A DNA stretch of 64,000 nt from Cytophagales bacterium (GCA_013298025.1 JAAFJE010000008.1:150676-214675), one strand, 5' to 3'; numbered from the stretch's first letter, positions 1 to 9,180 are shown. Numbers and translations: made by a program. Notes: generated by a model not told the origin, from the letters alone.

Positions 1-145
1 CTTTGGCTTCGGTGTAGTGGGCTATTTGTTTGACGATTTTTCGGATAAAAAACCAAATAAGACCGTTAATTAGAAGGATAAAAAGAAAAGACCAAGGAAA
101 AAAGAGCCAAAAAGCGTCTTGCCAAGAAGGAAGTAGGGTTGTCAT
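1..145 (-). CDS. N-terminal part of a membrane protein (cut by window edge)
   Basis: The reverse strand opens an ATG at 145 and stays open to the window edge (48 codons). The peptide begins MTTLLPSWQDAFWLFFPW and carries one strongly hydrophobic, Trp/Phe-rich segment (about residues 12-34) followed by a basic stretch (RKIVKQ), so it looks like an N-terminal membrane anchor with a cytoplasmic basic flank. Nothing of a soluble domain is visible, and I do not recognise the family. It is in the same orientation as the DUF1080 gene but separated from it by a terminator. Confidence 0.55.
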   Translation of the reverse strand, partial: MTTLLPSWQDAFWLFFPWSFLFILLINGLIWFFIRKIVKQIAHYTEAK

Positions 146-310
146 ACGTTGTTACAATAGATTTATGATTGGTTAAACAAATACTAGGCGTAAAGATATA
201 AAATCCTGTCTTTTTAGTGATAAATGTAGAAATCTATTTTTTCAAATTGATTATTTCCATAATAAAGAAATTGTTTAAACTCAATACTGATTCATAAATC
301 AAGTTCAATA

Positions 311-345
311 AAAAACGCTTCTGGCTACACACCAGAAGCGTTTTT
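311..345 (-). terminator. Rho-independent terminator of the DUF1080 gene
   Basis: A perfect 14-bp inverted repeat (AAAAACGCTTCTGG / CCAGAAGCGTTTTT, 7-nt loop) with a T-run on either strand. It lies 23 bp past the stop of the reverse-strand gene at 368, so it most likely ends that transcript. The rest of 146-367 shows no gene. Confidence 0.8.
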
Positions 346-367
346 ATGTTGCTATAAAAGCCTTTGC

Positions 368-1129
368 TTACAATTCTCTAATCCAAATATTGCGGAAACT
401 TACTGCGTTGCCGTGGTCTTGCAAGGAAATAGGGCCTTTTGCTCCGTGTACGGGGTTGGTAGGTTGACCTATATAATTGGTGACACCTTGGATTTGGGTA
501 TGGTTTTGCACCACTACACCATTATGAATGACGGTAACATAGCCGGGTGTTTCGATGCCTCCATTAACCGTAAAACGTGGTGCAGTATAAATAATATCAT
601 ACACGTTCCAATCGCCCATTTTAGCGGTAGCATTCACCAACGGAGGTGTTTGTTTGTAAATCGACCCAGCCTGACCGTTGCGATAAGTACGGTTTTGGTA
701 GGAGTTTAAGACTTGTACTTCGTAAATACCATGAAAAAATACGCCACTGTTGCCTCTTCCTTGACTTTTTACGTTGTCGGGTTCAATCGGAGAACGCCAT
801 TCAATATGCAACTGGCAGTCGCCAAAATGTTTTTTGGTAGAAATATTTCCCGTGCCTTTCACCACCGTAAATGCACCATCTTTTACCTCCCAAAGAGCAG
901 GACCGCCATCTTTAACAGACTCCCATTCGTTCAGATTTTTTCCATCAAATAGCACGATGGCATCAGAAGGCACAGCACCGGGCGTAACAATACGCACTTC
1001 GGGGTCCCAGTACTCTGTAGCTTCGGGCTTCTCTGGATTTTTTTGGATAAAACGGGTGTCTTGTGCTTGAACTTTCAAACCTAAAAGGCAAATAGCCGCA
1101 CTAAAAATGACATTCTTGTTGATTTTCAT
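368..1129 (-). CDS. Secreted DUF1080 (3-keto-disaccharide hydrolase family) protein
   Basis: 253 residues. A clear signal peptide (MKINKNVIFSAAICLLGLKVQAQ) is followed by a single concanavalin-like jelly-roll domain typical of DUF1080: FDGKNLNEWESV near residue 62, WEVKDGAF near 80, EWRSP near 110, GNSGVFFHG near 127 and the closing ISLQDHGNAVSFRNIWIREL. The last string (LQDHG...FRNIWI) is the hallmark of the family, which includes periplasmic 3-keto-glycoside hydrolases and many uncharacterised carbohydrate-active proteins. The length is that of a single-domain member. The substrate cannot be told from sequence. It is monocistronic, with its own terminator. Confidence 0.85.
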   Translation of the reverse strand: MKINKNVIFSAAICLLGLKVQAQDTRFIQKNPEKPEATEYWDPEVRIVTPGAVPSDAIVLFDGKNLNEWESVKDGGPALWEVKDGAFTVVKGTGNISTKKHFGDCQLHIEWRSPIEPDNVKSQGRGNSGVFFHGIYEVQVLNSYQNRTYRNGQAGSIYKQTPPLVNATAKMGDWNVYDIIYTAPRFTVNGGIETPGYVTVIHNGVVVQNHTQIQGVTNYIGQPTNPVHGAKGPISLQDHGNAVSFRNIWIREL

Positions 1130-1255
1130 TTGAAAAAATGTTTAAGTTTAACAGATTTTAACCCTTTTCGTCAGGCATAGCCTTCAAAATTGGGTCGGGA
1201 CGTAGTTTAAGTTTATAAAAAATCGTTGTAAATTTAGTAGCAAACTTGAATTAAT

Positions 1256-1783
1256 ATGAGAAATACCCAAAATAATTGGATTAAAATATTTATCCTGTCA
1301 GGGTTTACACTTATTTTGCCCAAAAGCTTTGGTCAAAAGCCTAATTTTACGTATTTTGATGTAAACACGCTTTGTAATGATGCCAAGGTTTTGGCACTCA
1401 AAAATGATTTGCCCAAGGGATGGCGTTTGAGAAGTAACCGCTCTAATTTCTTTATCGAGCGTATCGAGCCAGTGTATTTGCCCAAAGAAGCCCTCAAAAG
1501 CATCGAGCATCAAACCCAACCCGTAGAAAAATGGATTGACGGAAGGAAGCTGATTTTGTTTAAAACCAAGGCGTATTTTTTGATGACGGTAGAGAAGCAA
1601 TTGCCTTCAGACCTACAAAAAAATAACAAATTTATCGGGCAGAGAGTTTATCTATCAAAGGATTATACCTTTTTCCTTTGGCAAAAACATGGTTATACTT
1701 ATTCCAACTATGTGTTGCCAAGCAGCTTATACGATGAATTTAGGTCGATAGAAAAGCTATTATATACGCACTGGACACCCTAG
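1256..1783 (+). CDS. Hypothetical secreted protein
   Basis: 175 residues with an N-terminal hydrophobic segment ending ...PKSFGQ, which looks like a signal peptide cleaved after GQ. The mature part is rich in Lys, Phe and Tyr and has no motif I recognise. It is divergent from the DUF1080 gene and 35 bp upstream of the next membrane-protein gene, with which it may be co-transcribed. No terminator separates the two. Confidence 0.6.
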   Translation: MRNTQNNWIKIFILSGFTLILPKSFGQKPNFTYFDVNTLCNDAKVLALKNDLPKGWRLRSNRSNFFIERIEPVYLPKEALKSIEHQTQPVEKWIDGRKLILFKTKAYFLMTVEKQLPSDLQKNNKFIGQRVYLSKDYTFFLWQKHGYTYSNYVLPSSLYDEFRSIEKLLYTHWTP

Positions 1784-1818
1784 TATTCAAACCACCAATC
1801 ATAAACATCCTGACTAAT

Positions 1819-2271
1819 ATGATACCAAAAGTAAAAAAACGAGCACCGGGCGAGCGGTTAATCAAACGAATGACTTTACGCACCAAATGGCTGTTGTGTG
1901 CCGTTGCGGGCATTCTTTTGTTTGGGTTTGGCTTGTCGGTTGTAACCGCCGCAGGCTATAAAAAAGGCGTTGGCGATGCCTTCTATATTTGGTTTTTAAT
2001 GGGAACTTACGGGCTGATTATCACGGCATTGGGCTTAGTTTCGTTGGGACAAGCCATCCGTTTTAGGGTATTAATGGACATCAATAAGAAGTTTCATAAA
2101 CAAGAAAAAGAACTCTCTAAGCAGTTGAAACGACTCAATCGTTTGACGGAAGTGATGAAAACCAAAGAAGATAAAAAAGAGGAAAAGAAAGACGAGAAAA
2201 AGGCAAAGCTCAACGAAAGAAGACCTCAGCCCGTAAAAAAAGAAAACCTCGCCACTACCGACGAGGTTTAA
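1819..2271 (+). CDS. Small membrane protein with charged coiled-coil tail
   Basis: 150 residues. Two transmembrane helices (about residues 25-47 and 57-80) are followed by a cytoplasmic helix rich in Lys/Glu/Leu (KEKELSKQLKRLNRLTEV) likely to form a coiled coil, then a low-complexity KEDKKEEKKDEKK tail. No catalytic motif is visible. The layout (two TM helices plus coiled coil) is common in small Bacteroidota membrane proteins of unknown role. It may share a transcript with the secreted protein upstream. Confidence 0.6.
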   Translation: MIPKVKKRAPGERLIKRMTLRTKWLLCAVAGILLFGFGLSVVTAAGYKKGVGDAFYIWFLMGTYGLIITALGLVSLGQAIRFRVLMDINKKFHKQEKELSKQLKRLNRLTEVMKTKEDKKEEKKDEKKAKLNERRPQPVKKENLATTDEV

Positions 2272-2295
2272 ATCTCTTAGAAGAAATTCCGAAAA

Positions 2296-2451
2296 TTACT
2301 TCGCAGCCTTCGCAGCAAACTCTGCTTTGATTGCTTCAATGTCAACCAATTTGATTTCTGGTTTTTGACGCAAAAGCTTGATTGCTTCGACTTTGTTGGT
2401 GGCTATAGCCTTATTTCTTCTGTCCTTTCTTTTAAGTCTTGTAACTCCCAT
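2296..2451 (-). CDS. Small basic conserved protein (51 aa)
   Basis: Begins MGVTRLKRKDRRNKAIATN and ends in an Ala-rich helix (KAEFAAKAAK). An upstream in-frame Met exists (2514) but would add a poorly coding Cys/Phe-rich stretch, so I start at the ATG at 2451. The highly basic N-terminus resembles small ribosome- or RNA-associated proteins. I recall similar MGVTRLKRK proteins in other Cytophagales, but I assign no function. Its 3' end lies 24 bp from the convergent membrane-protein gene. Confidence 0.6.
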   Translation of the reverse strand: MGVTRLKRKDRRNKAIATNKVEAIKLLRQKPEIKLVDIEAIKAEFAAKAAK

Positions 2452-2566
2452 TATCAACAGATTTTTTGTTTGAGGTGCAAAAGTACAGAAATAATACATT
2501 TTATCCAATAGCAAATTGGTTATTCCTGCAAGAAATACCTACAAAAGCAGCGTTTTTCACAGATAA

Positions 2567-2610
2567 AAACCCTTTAGGCTTCCAAAAACCTAAAGGGTTT
2601 GTTATTTTTG
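2567..2610 (+). promoter_or_regulatory. Hairpin plus TAnnTTTG element upstream of hisS
   Basis: A perfect 12-bp inverted repeat (AAACCCTTTAGG / CCTAAAGGGTTT, 10-nt loop, 2567-2600) is directly followed by TATTTTTG (2603-2610), a match to the Bacteroidota -7 box. hisS starts 58 bp further on. The hairpin may terminate read-through from the left, while the box would start hisS transcription. No good -33 TTG is present, so the promoter call is tentative. Confidence 0.45.
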
Positions 2611-2667
2611 CAGACTTTTTCATACAAGCATCGGCAGATGTTTGTACAACCCTAATAAAAAAAATAG

Positions 2668-4023
2668 ATGAGTAAGCCGTCGTTAGTTAGAGGAACAAGA
2701 GATTTTGGCCCTGATAAAATGGTCAAAAGAAATTATATTTTTGATACCATCAAATCGGTTTTTCAACGTTTTGGGTTTCAACCACTCGAAACCCCTTCTA
2801 TGGAAAACCTTTCCGTTTTGATGGGAAAATATGGGGAAGAAGGCGACCAACTTTTGTTCAAAATTCTTAACTCAGGAAATTTTTCAGAAAAAATTGGACA
2901 AGCCGACCTTGAAGAAGGGTATAAAAAATTAACAACCAAAATTTCGGAAAAAGGGCTTCGCTACGACCTCACCGTGCCTTTTGCTCGCTACGTAGTAATG
3001 AACCGCAACGAACTGCCTTTGCCTTTCAAACGCTACCAGATTCAGCCCGTTTGGCGTGCCGACCGCCCACAAAAAGGGCGTTATCGGGAGTTTTACCAAT
3101 GCGATGCCGACATCGTAGGCACAGACTCGCTGATTTGCGAAGCCGAAATCGTACAAATGGTGCATGAAGTAATGCAGGCTTTGGGCATTCGTTTCAACCT
3201 AAAAATCAATAACCGTAAAATCCTAACGGGGCTTTCGGAGGCTATTGGTGCAGCAGGGCAAGAAGCGACCTTGGCTGTGGCGATTGATAAATTAGATAAA
3301 ATTGGACAAGCAAAAGTATTAGAAGAATTGGCCGAAAGAGGCTTTTCGGCAGAAGCCTTGCAAAACCTTAGCCCTGTATTTGCTATTACGGGAAGCAATG
3401 CCGAAAAATTTGCACAGCTTGAAACCCTTTTGGCTCAGTCGGAAATAGGACAAAAAGGCATTGCCGAACTACGCCAAATGTGGGCGTATTTCACCGCTTT
3501 TGGCCTGACCGACGAGCATATCGAACTAGACCTTACGCTTGCCCGTGGCTTGTCGTATTATACAGGTGCTATTTTTGAAGTAAAAGCCCTTGATGTACAA
3601 ATTGGCTCGATTACAGGCGGTGGTCGCTACGATAACCTGACGGGTACATTTGGCGTACCCGGACTTTCGGGCGTTGGTATTTCGTTTGGCGTTGACCGCA
3701 TCTTTGATGTATTAGAAGAATTAAATTTGTTTCCTGAAAATCAATCTGTTACAACTAAATTACTTTTCTGCCACTTTGGGCAAAACGAATTGAATTACGC
3801 TTTGCCTTTGTTACAAAAAGCCAGAGCAGCAGGCATTAATGCAGAAGTGTATCCAGATGTGGTAAAAATCAAAAAGCAATTGGATTATGCCGACAAAAAA
3901 CGGATTCCTTTTGTCTGTATTATCGGCTCAGAAGAAATGGAAACGGGCAATCTGACCTTGAAAAATATGCTTTCGGGCGAGCAACAGAAATGTACGATGG
4001 AGCAGTTACTAGCACATTTATAA
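2668..4023 (+). CDS. hisS: Histidyl-tRNA synthetase
   Basis: 451 residues, full length for a bacterial class II HisRS, which charges tRNA-His with histidine in the cytoplasm. Visible family motifs are the N-terminal RGTRDFGP, class II motif 2 [15 protein letters not shown] (about residues 137-151), the histidine-specific [10 protein letters not shown] (about 293-302), GGRYDNLTG and motif 3 GISFGVDRI (about 336-344), and a C-terminal anticodon-binding domain ending in ...[18 protein letters not shown]. The ATG at 2668 puts RGTRDFGP at the usual distance from the N-terminus. It is a single gene with its own terminator. Confidence 0.97.
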   Translation: MSKPSLVRGTRDFGPDKMVKRNYIFDTIKSVFQRFGFQPLETPSMENLSVLMGKYGEEGDQLLFKILNSGNFSEKIGQADLEEGYKKLTTKISEKGLRYDLTVPFARYVVMNRNELPLPFKRYQIQPVWRADRPQKGRYREFYQCDADIVGTDSLICEAEIVQMVHEVMQALGIRFNLKINNRKILTGLSEAIGAAGQEATLAVAIDKLDKIGQAKVLEELAERGFSAEALQNLSPVFAITGSNAEKFAQLETLLAQSEIGQKGIAELRQMWAYFTAFGLTDEHIELDLTLARGLSYYTGAIFEVKALDVQIGSITGGGRYDNLTGTFGVPGLSGVGISFGVDRIFDVLEELNLFPENQSVTTKLLFCHFGQNELNYALPLLQKARAAGINAEVYPDVVKIKKQLDYADKKRIPFVCIIGSEEMETGNLTLKNMLSGEQQKCTMEQLLAHL

Positions 4024-4041
4024 GCCCTTTATAAAACAACC

Positions 4042-4075
4042 AAAGCCTTGCCAACATTTGCTGTAAGGCTTTTTT
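4042..4075 (+). terminator. hisS terminator
   Basis: AAAGCCTT / AAGGCTTT stem with a T-run immediately after, 19 bp past the hisS stop. Confidence 0.75.
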
Positions 4076-4184
4076 ATGATTCTTTAGTGTTTTCTTCCAA
4101 TAGCTTCTCCAACATCGCTACTTGTTTTTGTTGTAACTTGAAGTCATGTTGGGAGAAAATTTTCGATGAAATATCTATATTTTT
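4074..4184 (-). pseudogene. Possible C-terminal remnant of a coiled-coil protein
   Basis: An open reverse frame of 36 codons without a proper start reads ...FKLQQKQVAMLEKLLEEN, a heptad-like helix, and ends in a normal stop overlapping the hisS terminator. Just upstream the frame meets TAG. It looks like the tail of a decayed gene; I cannot name the parent. The rest of 4080-4237 shows nothing else. Confidence 0.25.
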
Positions 4185-4237
4185 CTATTAAGAAAGTGAC
4201 CATCGAGAAAACACCGACCAACTGCTCCAAAAAGCCA

Positions 4238-5014
4238 TCACTGCTTACTCGCTTCTTGTGTAAGGGTTGCGGCGAGGTCTTTGCCTAGGTATTGGTCTAT
4301 CAAATGATGAGCGGCATAAATCAGGGGAGTCATCACGATTGCCGAGACAAATTTATACAAGTAGCTGTTCAAAGAAGTAGAAATCCATTGGTCCACAGTC
4401 CAATTGCCAAAAAGCACAAACGCAATGCCTATTACCACAAAGCTATCTATCAGTTGCGATACCAAGGTAGAGCCTGTAGCTCGTAGCCAGATGCGTTCGC
4501 CTTTGGTCACTTTTCTGATGGAATGAAACACGTAGGCATCTAAAATTTGACTAATCAAAAATGCCGATAACGACCCCGTAATAATGCCTAAGCCTTGGCG
4601 GAATATTTTAGAAAAAGCTTCATTGATATTGAAATGGTCATTTCCTTCGTTGACCGACAACCAAAAATCGGCTGGGACAAGCAAGGTTGCTCCATAAATA
4701 ATGATAAAACTATAGGCAATAAAGCCAGCAGTGAGAAATGAAATTTTACGCACGCCGTTGCGTCCAAAATATTCATTAATAATATCGGAAGTAATAAATA
4801 CAAAAGGCCAGTTGAGTGCCCCAGCGGGCTGGTTTAAATCCCAAGTGCCAAAAAACGTTTGTAAATGCAATGGCTCAAAGCCCAAGGTTTTTTCTACAGA
4901 AAAAATCTTCACACCGATGATTTCTGCCACTAAGGCGTTGGTTAAAAAGATACCTAAAAGAAAAATGTACAACTTGGTTCTTTTGGTATTGATTACACTG
5001 GCTTCGATAGACAT
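4238..5014 (-). CDS. Queuosine precursor transporter (YhhQ/QPTR family)
   Basis: 258 residues with six to seven hydrophobic helices. Family landmarks are the N-terminal LTNALVAEIIGVKIF, TSDIINEYFGRNGVRK (about 94-109, the conserved TDIINEYFG signature), LLVPADFW, FLISQILDAYVFH (about 156-168) and GSTLVSQLIDSFV. YhhQ-type proteins import preQ0/preQ1 for queuosine modification of tRNA at the inner membrane. No other queuosine gene is nearby, so the role rests on family membership alone. Confidence 0.85.
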   Translation of the reverse strand: MSIEASVINTKRTKLYIFLLGIFLTNALVAEIIGVKIFSVEKTLGFEPLHLQTFFGTWDLNQPAGALNWPFVFITSDIINEYFGRNGVRKISFLTAGFIAYSFIIIYGATLLVPADFWLSVNEGNDHFNINEAFSKIFRQGLGIITGSLSAFLISQILDAYVFHSIRKVTKGERIWLRATGSTLVSQLIDSFVVIGIAFVLFGNWTVDQWISTSLNSYLYKFVSAIVMTPLIYAAHHLIDQYLGKDLAATLTQEASKQ

Positions 5015-5128
5015 AAGTAAATAAAAAGGAATGATGAAAGTTCAATTATGTTGGAGGTGATACGCACTCACTTAACAATTAAAAATACAGGTTTTGTTTT
5101 GAAAATAGTTCATAAAAATCAAAAAAAC

Positions 5129-5162
5129 ACAAAAGCACAAAGTATGGGCTTTGTGCTTTTGT
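5129..5162 (-). terminator. Terminator after the aminotransferase gene
   Basis: Perfect 14-bp stem (ACAAAAGCACAAAG / CTTTGTGCTTTTGT) with a 6-nt loop and A-run on the left (T-run on the reverse strand), 22 bp past the reverse-strand stop at 5184. Confidence 0.8.
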
Positions 5163-5183
5163 ATAAATCAATGATAGAATAGC

Positions 5184-6404
5184 TTATTTTCTAGTTTTTC
5201 TATGGTTCTCAAAATGTGTACTAATTTTGCCTAAAGCCAATTCGAGTTGTTCTAAATGGGGCAAAAACACTATTCTGAAATGGTCGGGTTGTTTGTAATT
5301 AAAGCCCGTTCCTGCTACAACCAAAATGCGTTGTTCTTCGAGCAAACTGAGCACAAAATCGCCGTCGTTTCTAAAGTCAAATTGTTTTAAATCAAATTTT
5401 GGAAACAAATACATTGCACCTTTAGGCTTTACGCAACTCACCCCTGGAATCGATACCAGCCTTTCATGTGTCAATTGCATTTGCTTGTACAAGCGTCCGG
5501 TGGGTACAACCAAATCGTTGATAGATTGGTAGCCTCCCAAGGCCGTTTGAATGCCATATTGGGTAATCACATTGGCACAAAGACGCATACTTGCCAAAAA
5601 CTTAATACCTTCAATATACGATTTGGCTTTGTGTCTGGCACCCGTGAGGGCCATCCAGCCTCCTCTAAAACCAGCCGCACGGTAGTTTTTAGACATACCG
5701 CCCATGGTTACGATAAGGGTTTCTTCCGACATCCCAGCAGTGGTATGATGTACCGCTCCGTCGTATAAGATTTTATCGTAAATCTCATCGGCAAAGACAA
5801 TCAGTTTATGTTTTTCGGCCAAGCGTACAATACCTTCAATGATGCTTTTTTCATAGACCGCCCCCGTTGGGTTGTTGGGGTTGATGAGTACAATGCCTCT
5901 CGTCCGTTTGGTGATTTTGGCTTCAATATCTTTCAAATCAGGATTCCAGTCGGCGGCTTCATCGCATACATAATGCACGGGTGTGCCACCAGCCAAGCCT
6001 ACCGAGGTTGTCCAAAGTGGATAATCAGGCGAAGGAATCAAGATTTCATCGCCAGTGTTGAGTAAGGCAGTCATTGAAAGCGTAATCAATTCGCTTACGC
6101 CGTTGCCGATGTAAACGTCTTCGATGTCGATGTTACGCACACCACGGCTTTGATAATATTGCATGACAGCCTTGCGGGCGGCAAACAAACCACGAGAATC
6201 AGCGTATCCTTGGGCGTTGCGAATATTCATGATGATGTCATGAATGATTTCGTCAGGAGTCTCAAAGCCAAAGGCCGCTGGGTTTCCGATGTTCAAAGAA
6301 GTGATTTTATAGCCCTCACGTTGTAGTTGAAGGGCCTTCTCGTAAACCGGACCACGAATGTCGTAGTGGAGTGCATCAAGGCGACTACTTTTTAAGATTT
6401 CCAT
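5184..6404 (-). CDS. PLP-dependent class I/II aminotransferase (AlaA-like)
   Basis: 406 residues when started at the ATG of MEILKSSRLDALHYDIRGPV. This matches the E. coli AlaA length and N-terminus, while the longer open frame adds an unlikely 30 residues. Landmarks are SLNIGNPAAFGFETP (about 35), YIGNGVSELI (about 97), NPNNPTGAVY (about 172), FADEIYDKILYDG (about 203) and the PLP-lysine context SKNYRAAGFRGGW (about 238). AlaA-type enzymes make alanine from pyruvate and glutamate. The presence of alanine dehydrogenase elsewhere in the window is consistent with alanine cycling but proves nothing. It has its own terminator. Confidence 0.85.
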   Translation of the reverse strand: MEILKSSRLDALHYDIRGPVYEKALQLQREGYKITSLNIGNPAAFGFETPDEIIHDIIMNIRNAQGYADSRGLFAARKAVMQYYQSRGVRNIDIEDVYIGNGVSELITLSMTALLNTGDEILIPSPDYPLWTTSVGLAGGTPVHYVCDEAADWNPDLKDIEAKITKRTRGIVLINPNNPTGAVYEKSIIEGIVRLAEKHKLIVFADEIYDKILYDGAVHHTTAGMSEETLIVTMGGMSKNYRAAGFRGGWMALTGARHKAKSYIEGIKFLASMRLCANVITQYGIQTALGGYQSINDLVVPTGRLYKQMQLTHERLVSIPGVSCVKPKGAMYLFPKFDLKQFDFRNDGDFVLSLLEEQRILVVAGTGFNYKQPDHFRIVFLPHLEQLELALGKISTHFENHRKTRK

Positions 6405-6509
6405 GCAATTGTAAATTTTTTGATAAGGACGGCAAAGTTCGTAAAAAATCATGAATCCTTGCACACACCAAGCTAGATTTTCCGTCCCTATCAAATAATT
6501 TACAGGCTT

Positions 6510-7871
6510 TTAGGTGGTTTCTAAGGCAAAAATAGGCTTGCGGGTCTTCCATTTTCCTCGGGTGAAGTCTGGAATAGCTACAGCCGTAGAGCCTTTGGCA
6601 ATGGATTGTTCCGACAAAGGACTAATAGCCGACCACGCAGCAGCGTCGTACACGTCGATTGGAGGAGTGGTTTTGTTTTGTATAGAAAGAATAAAATCTC
6701 GTAATACGAAGTAGTCCATACCGCCATGCCCAGCACCAAGGGCTTCTTGTTCAAATTGTTTCCAGAAGGCATGGTCATATTTTTTCATATAGGCTTCGTC
6801 CGACTCCCAAACGTCGTGCTTTGCCGATACATTTTCTACATAAATCTGGTTGCCGTCGTCCATCCAAAGCCCGTTTGCTCCTTGCACCCTAAAGCCCAAA
6901 GAATAAGGGCGTGGCGAGTTGGTATCGTGGGTAATGAGAATCGTTTCGCCATTGGCACATTTAATCATGGTTTGTACTACGTCGCCAAGCTTAAAATTGA
7001 CTTTGGCATTCGGATGCTTTTCCCCACCTTTGTCCACTACGTATTTGTGCAAACCAATGCCTTTAGAAGCCATCGACGTGAGGTATAAGAATTGGTTTCC
7101 TCGGTTGATGTTTATCATCTCGGCAACTGGGCCAAGGCCATGCGTCGGGTACAAATCGCCATTGCGGTCAACAGAGTGCTGGGTACGCCATTTGGCTTCG
7201 CTGAAAGCGTTTGCTCCAAACTCAACGCCACCGCCATAAGGCTGCTTGCCGTTGTTGAATTTTACGCCTCGGAGGTCGTGCTGATAGCCACATTGCAAAT
7301 GGGTAATTTCACCAAAAAGATTGCTACGCACCATGTTGAGTACCGCCATTACATCACGGCGATAGCATACATTTTCGAGCAACATACAGTGTGCACCTGT
7401 TTTTTCAAAGGTGTTCACCAAATCCCAAGACTCTTGTAGTTTTACTGTTGCCGACACCTCTAGCCCTGCGTATTTACCAGCTTTCATGGTCGCCAATGCC
7501 ATCGGCACGTGCCATTCCCAAGGCGTAGCAATCACAACGCCGTCGAGGTCGTCACGTTTGACCATGTTTTCAAAGTCGTGTTCGTTTTTACCATATACTG
7601 CGGCTTCTTTCTTGCCTGCTTCTCGCAAGATTTTTTGTGCTGCGGTAATGGCTTGTGGGTCGATGTCGCAAATACAAGTAACTTCTACCATCGGAAAAGC
7701 CAAGGTATTGTGCAAATGGTTGCGTCCACGCAAGCCTACACCTATAAAGCCCAAGCGTACTTTTGCATCGTTTTGGATAGCCGATTTTCCTAGTTGGGGC
7801 AACAATAAACTGCCTGCCACGGCTAGGCTACTTTTTTGTAAAAAATCTCTGCGGTCAACTGTATTTTTCAT
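6510..7871 (-). CDS. GH109-like Gfo/Idh/MocA protein (putative alpha-N-acetylgalactosaminidase)
   Basis: 453 residues. The N-terminus has a Tat-like signal (RRDFLQKSSLAVAGSLLLP). A Rossmann domain with GFIGVGLRGRNHL (about 41-53) and TPWEWHVPMALA (about 114) follows. The second half carries the GH109 strings GYQHDLRGVKFN (about 194), the WR/RNGDLYPTHGLGPVAEM block (about 225-246) and NINRGNQ. GH109 enzymes cleave alpha-GalNAc with bound NAD+ by a redox mechanism. The reading is family knowledge; a relative acting on another sugar is possible. It is 93 bp downstream of a GHMP sugar-kinase gene in the same orientation, suggesting a shared sugar pathway. Confidence 0.8.
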   Translation of the reverse strand: MKNTVDRRDFLQKSSLAVAGSLLLPQLGKSAIQNDAKVRLGFIGVGLRGRNHLHNTLAFPMVEVTCICDIDPQAITAAQKILREAGKKEAAVYGKNEHDFENMVKRDDLDGVVIATPWEWHVPMALATMKAGKYAGLEVSATVKLQESWDLVNTFEKTGAHCMLLENVCYRRDVMAVLNMVRSNLFGEITHLQCGYQHDLRGVKFNNGKQPYGGGVEFGANAFSEAKWRTQHSVDRNGDLYPTHGLGPVAEMININRGNQFLYLTSMASKGIGLHKYVVDKGGEKHPNAKVNFKLGDVVQTMIKCANGETILITHDTNSPRPYSLGFRVQGANGLWMDDGNQIYVENVSAKHDVWESDEAYMKKYDHAFWKQFEQEALGAGHGGMDYFVLRDFILSIQNKTTPPIDVYDAAAWSAISPLSEQSIAKGSTAVAIPDFTRGKWKTRKPIFALETT

Positions 7872-7964
7872 AGAGGAAAAGATTTTTCTGATGATGGATG
7901 GTCACATCAAAACAGGCTGTTCCTGCTTGCCTTGAGCGACAAGCAGAACAACCCTTGCATTTAG

Positions 7965-9068
7965 TTATGTTGAAAAGTGCGTAAAATCGTAACTAGCATC
8001 GTCCACCTCTATAACGTATGCTTTCCCACCCGCTTGTTCAATCGCTTCTACCACCGCTTCGGGATTTTGGGGTGCATAGGCAAACATACAACCACCGCCG
8101 CCTGAGCCATTGATTTTACCCCCCAAAGCACCTGCTGCTAAAGCGGCTTCTATCATACGGTCGATTTTGGGTGTTGATACCCGTTTGGCTTCACGCAAAT
8201 TTTGTTGATGTTGGTTGAGCAATGTTCCTAGCTGTACTTGGTCGAGGGTGGGTTGAGCAAAGAGAGCTTTGGCTTGCTGTAAAATGTCTCTGTCAGAAAG
8301 GTTACTCCGCAATAGCATCAGCTCGTCGGCCGAAAGAATAGCTCGGTAGTCGTCGGCTGATGCTAGTGGAGCGGTATGGAGTTCAAAGTAAGGATTATAC
8401 GATTTAATTTTTTGGAGTGCCGTGAGCATTCCAAACTTCACATGTTTAAGTACGCCAATGGTATCTTTAGGTTGGAGCGAATCGCCCAATACAAAACTTC
8501 CAAGCGGAGGAGTAAAAGTTTCAATGTGCATCGAAGGAACTGTTTCCATGTACATGACTTGTCCGACGGCTGTGGCATAATGGTCCATTTTGCCCCCAGG
8601 TTCGCCAAATTCTTCTACTTCTGCCAAATAAGCCAATTCTGCTATTTCTGCTAAATTGATAGGATAATTGGCCAATTTAAGTAAAAAATGTGTCCACGTA
8701 ACCACCAATGCCGACGAGCTTGACGTGCCAGAATTAATCGGAATATTGCCTTGCACCGTGGCTTCAATGCCTTTGTCGAAGGATAGCCCTTTTTCTCTTG
8801 CCAAAACATTCATCACGCTTTTGAAATAATCACGTGACTGGCTATACACCGAGCGTTCTTCCAACAAGAAATGTTCTTGTTTTTGAATATCTGGTAAATC
8901 AATTTTTACCAATGTATCGTTGCGGTAATGCCCTGTAAGTTGGATTCTTTTAGAGATGGCTGCGGCTATTACGGGCAGACCCAAATAGTCTTGGTGTTCT
9001 CCAAACAAACAAATTCGGCCAGGTGTCGTAATTCCTAGTAATGCGTTGGTCATGGGTTGCGTGGTCAT
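7965..9068 (-). CDS. GHMP-family sugar kinase
   Basis: 367 residues from the ATG of MTTQPMTNALLG. A longer in-frame start exists but would run through the terminator of the neighbouring pirin gene, so it is rejected. All three GHMP motifs are visible: PGRICLFGEHQDYLGLPV (about 16), the ATP loop GNIPINSGTSSSSAL (about 116) and the C-terminal KINGSGGGGCMF (about 321). The GEHQDY string resembles galactokinase GEHTDY, but the galactokinase GRVNLIGEH signature is absent, so the sugar is unknown. It is followed by the GH109 gene, making a GalNAc/galactose-type sugar phosphorylation role a reasonable inference. Confidence 0.8.
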   Translation of the reverse strand: MTTQPMTNALLGITTPGRICLFGEHQDYLGLPVIAAAISKRIQLTGHYRNDTLVKIDLPDIQKQEHFLLEERSVYSQSRDYFKSVMNVLAREKGLSFDKGIEATVQGNIPINSGTSSSSALVVTWTHFLLKLANYPINLAEIAELAYLAEVEEFGEPGGKMDHYATAVGQVMYMETVPSMHIETFTPPLGSFVLGDSLQPKDTIGVLKHVKFGMLTALQKIKSYNPYFELHTAPLASADDYRAILSADELMLLRSNLSDRDILQQAKALFAQPTLDQVQLGTLLNQHQQNLREAKRVSTPKIDRMIEAALAAGALGGKINGSGGGGCMFAYAPQNPEAVVEAIEQAGGKAYVIEVDDASYDFTHFST

Positions 9069-9140
9069 CGTCTTATTCAAAAATACTTTTTTTGAAGATA
9101 AAAGTTTCAACAGTACAGCGTATATACTGCATAAAAAAAC

Positions 9141-9180
9141 TGTGCAACCGATTGTGCGGCATTGCACAATCGGTTGCACA
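9141..9180 (-). terminator. Strong terminator after pirin gene
   Basis: Perfect 17-bp stem (TGTGCAACCGATTGTGC and its complement) with a 6-nt loop; seven A's to the left give a T-run on the reverse strand. It separates the pirin gene from the GHMP kinase gene. Confidence 0.9.

Noticed and set aside
6405..6494. 30-residue N-terminal extension of the AlaA-like aminotransferase
   Set aside because: Cys/Tyr-rich, not family-like; the ATG at 6404 gives the normal N-terminus and length.
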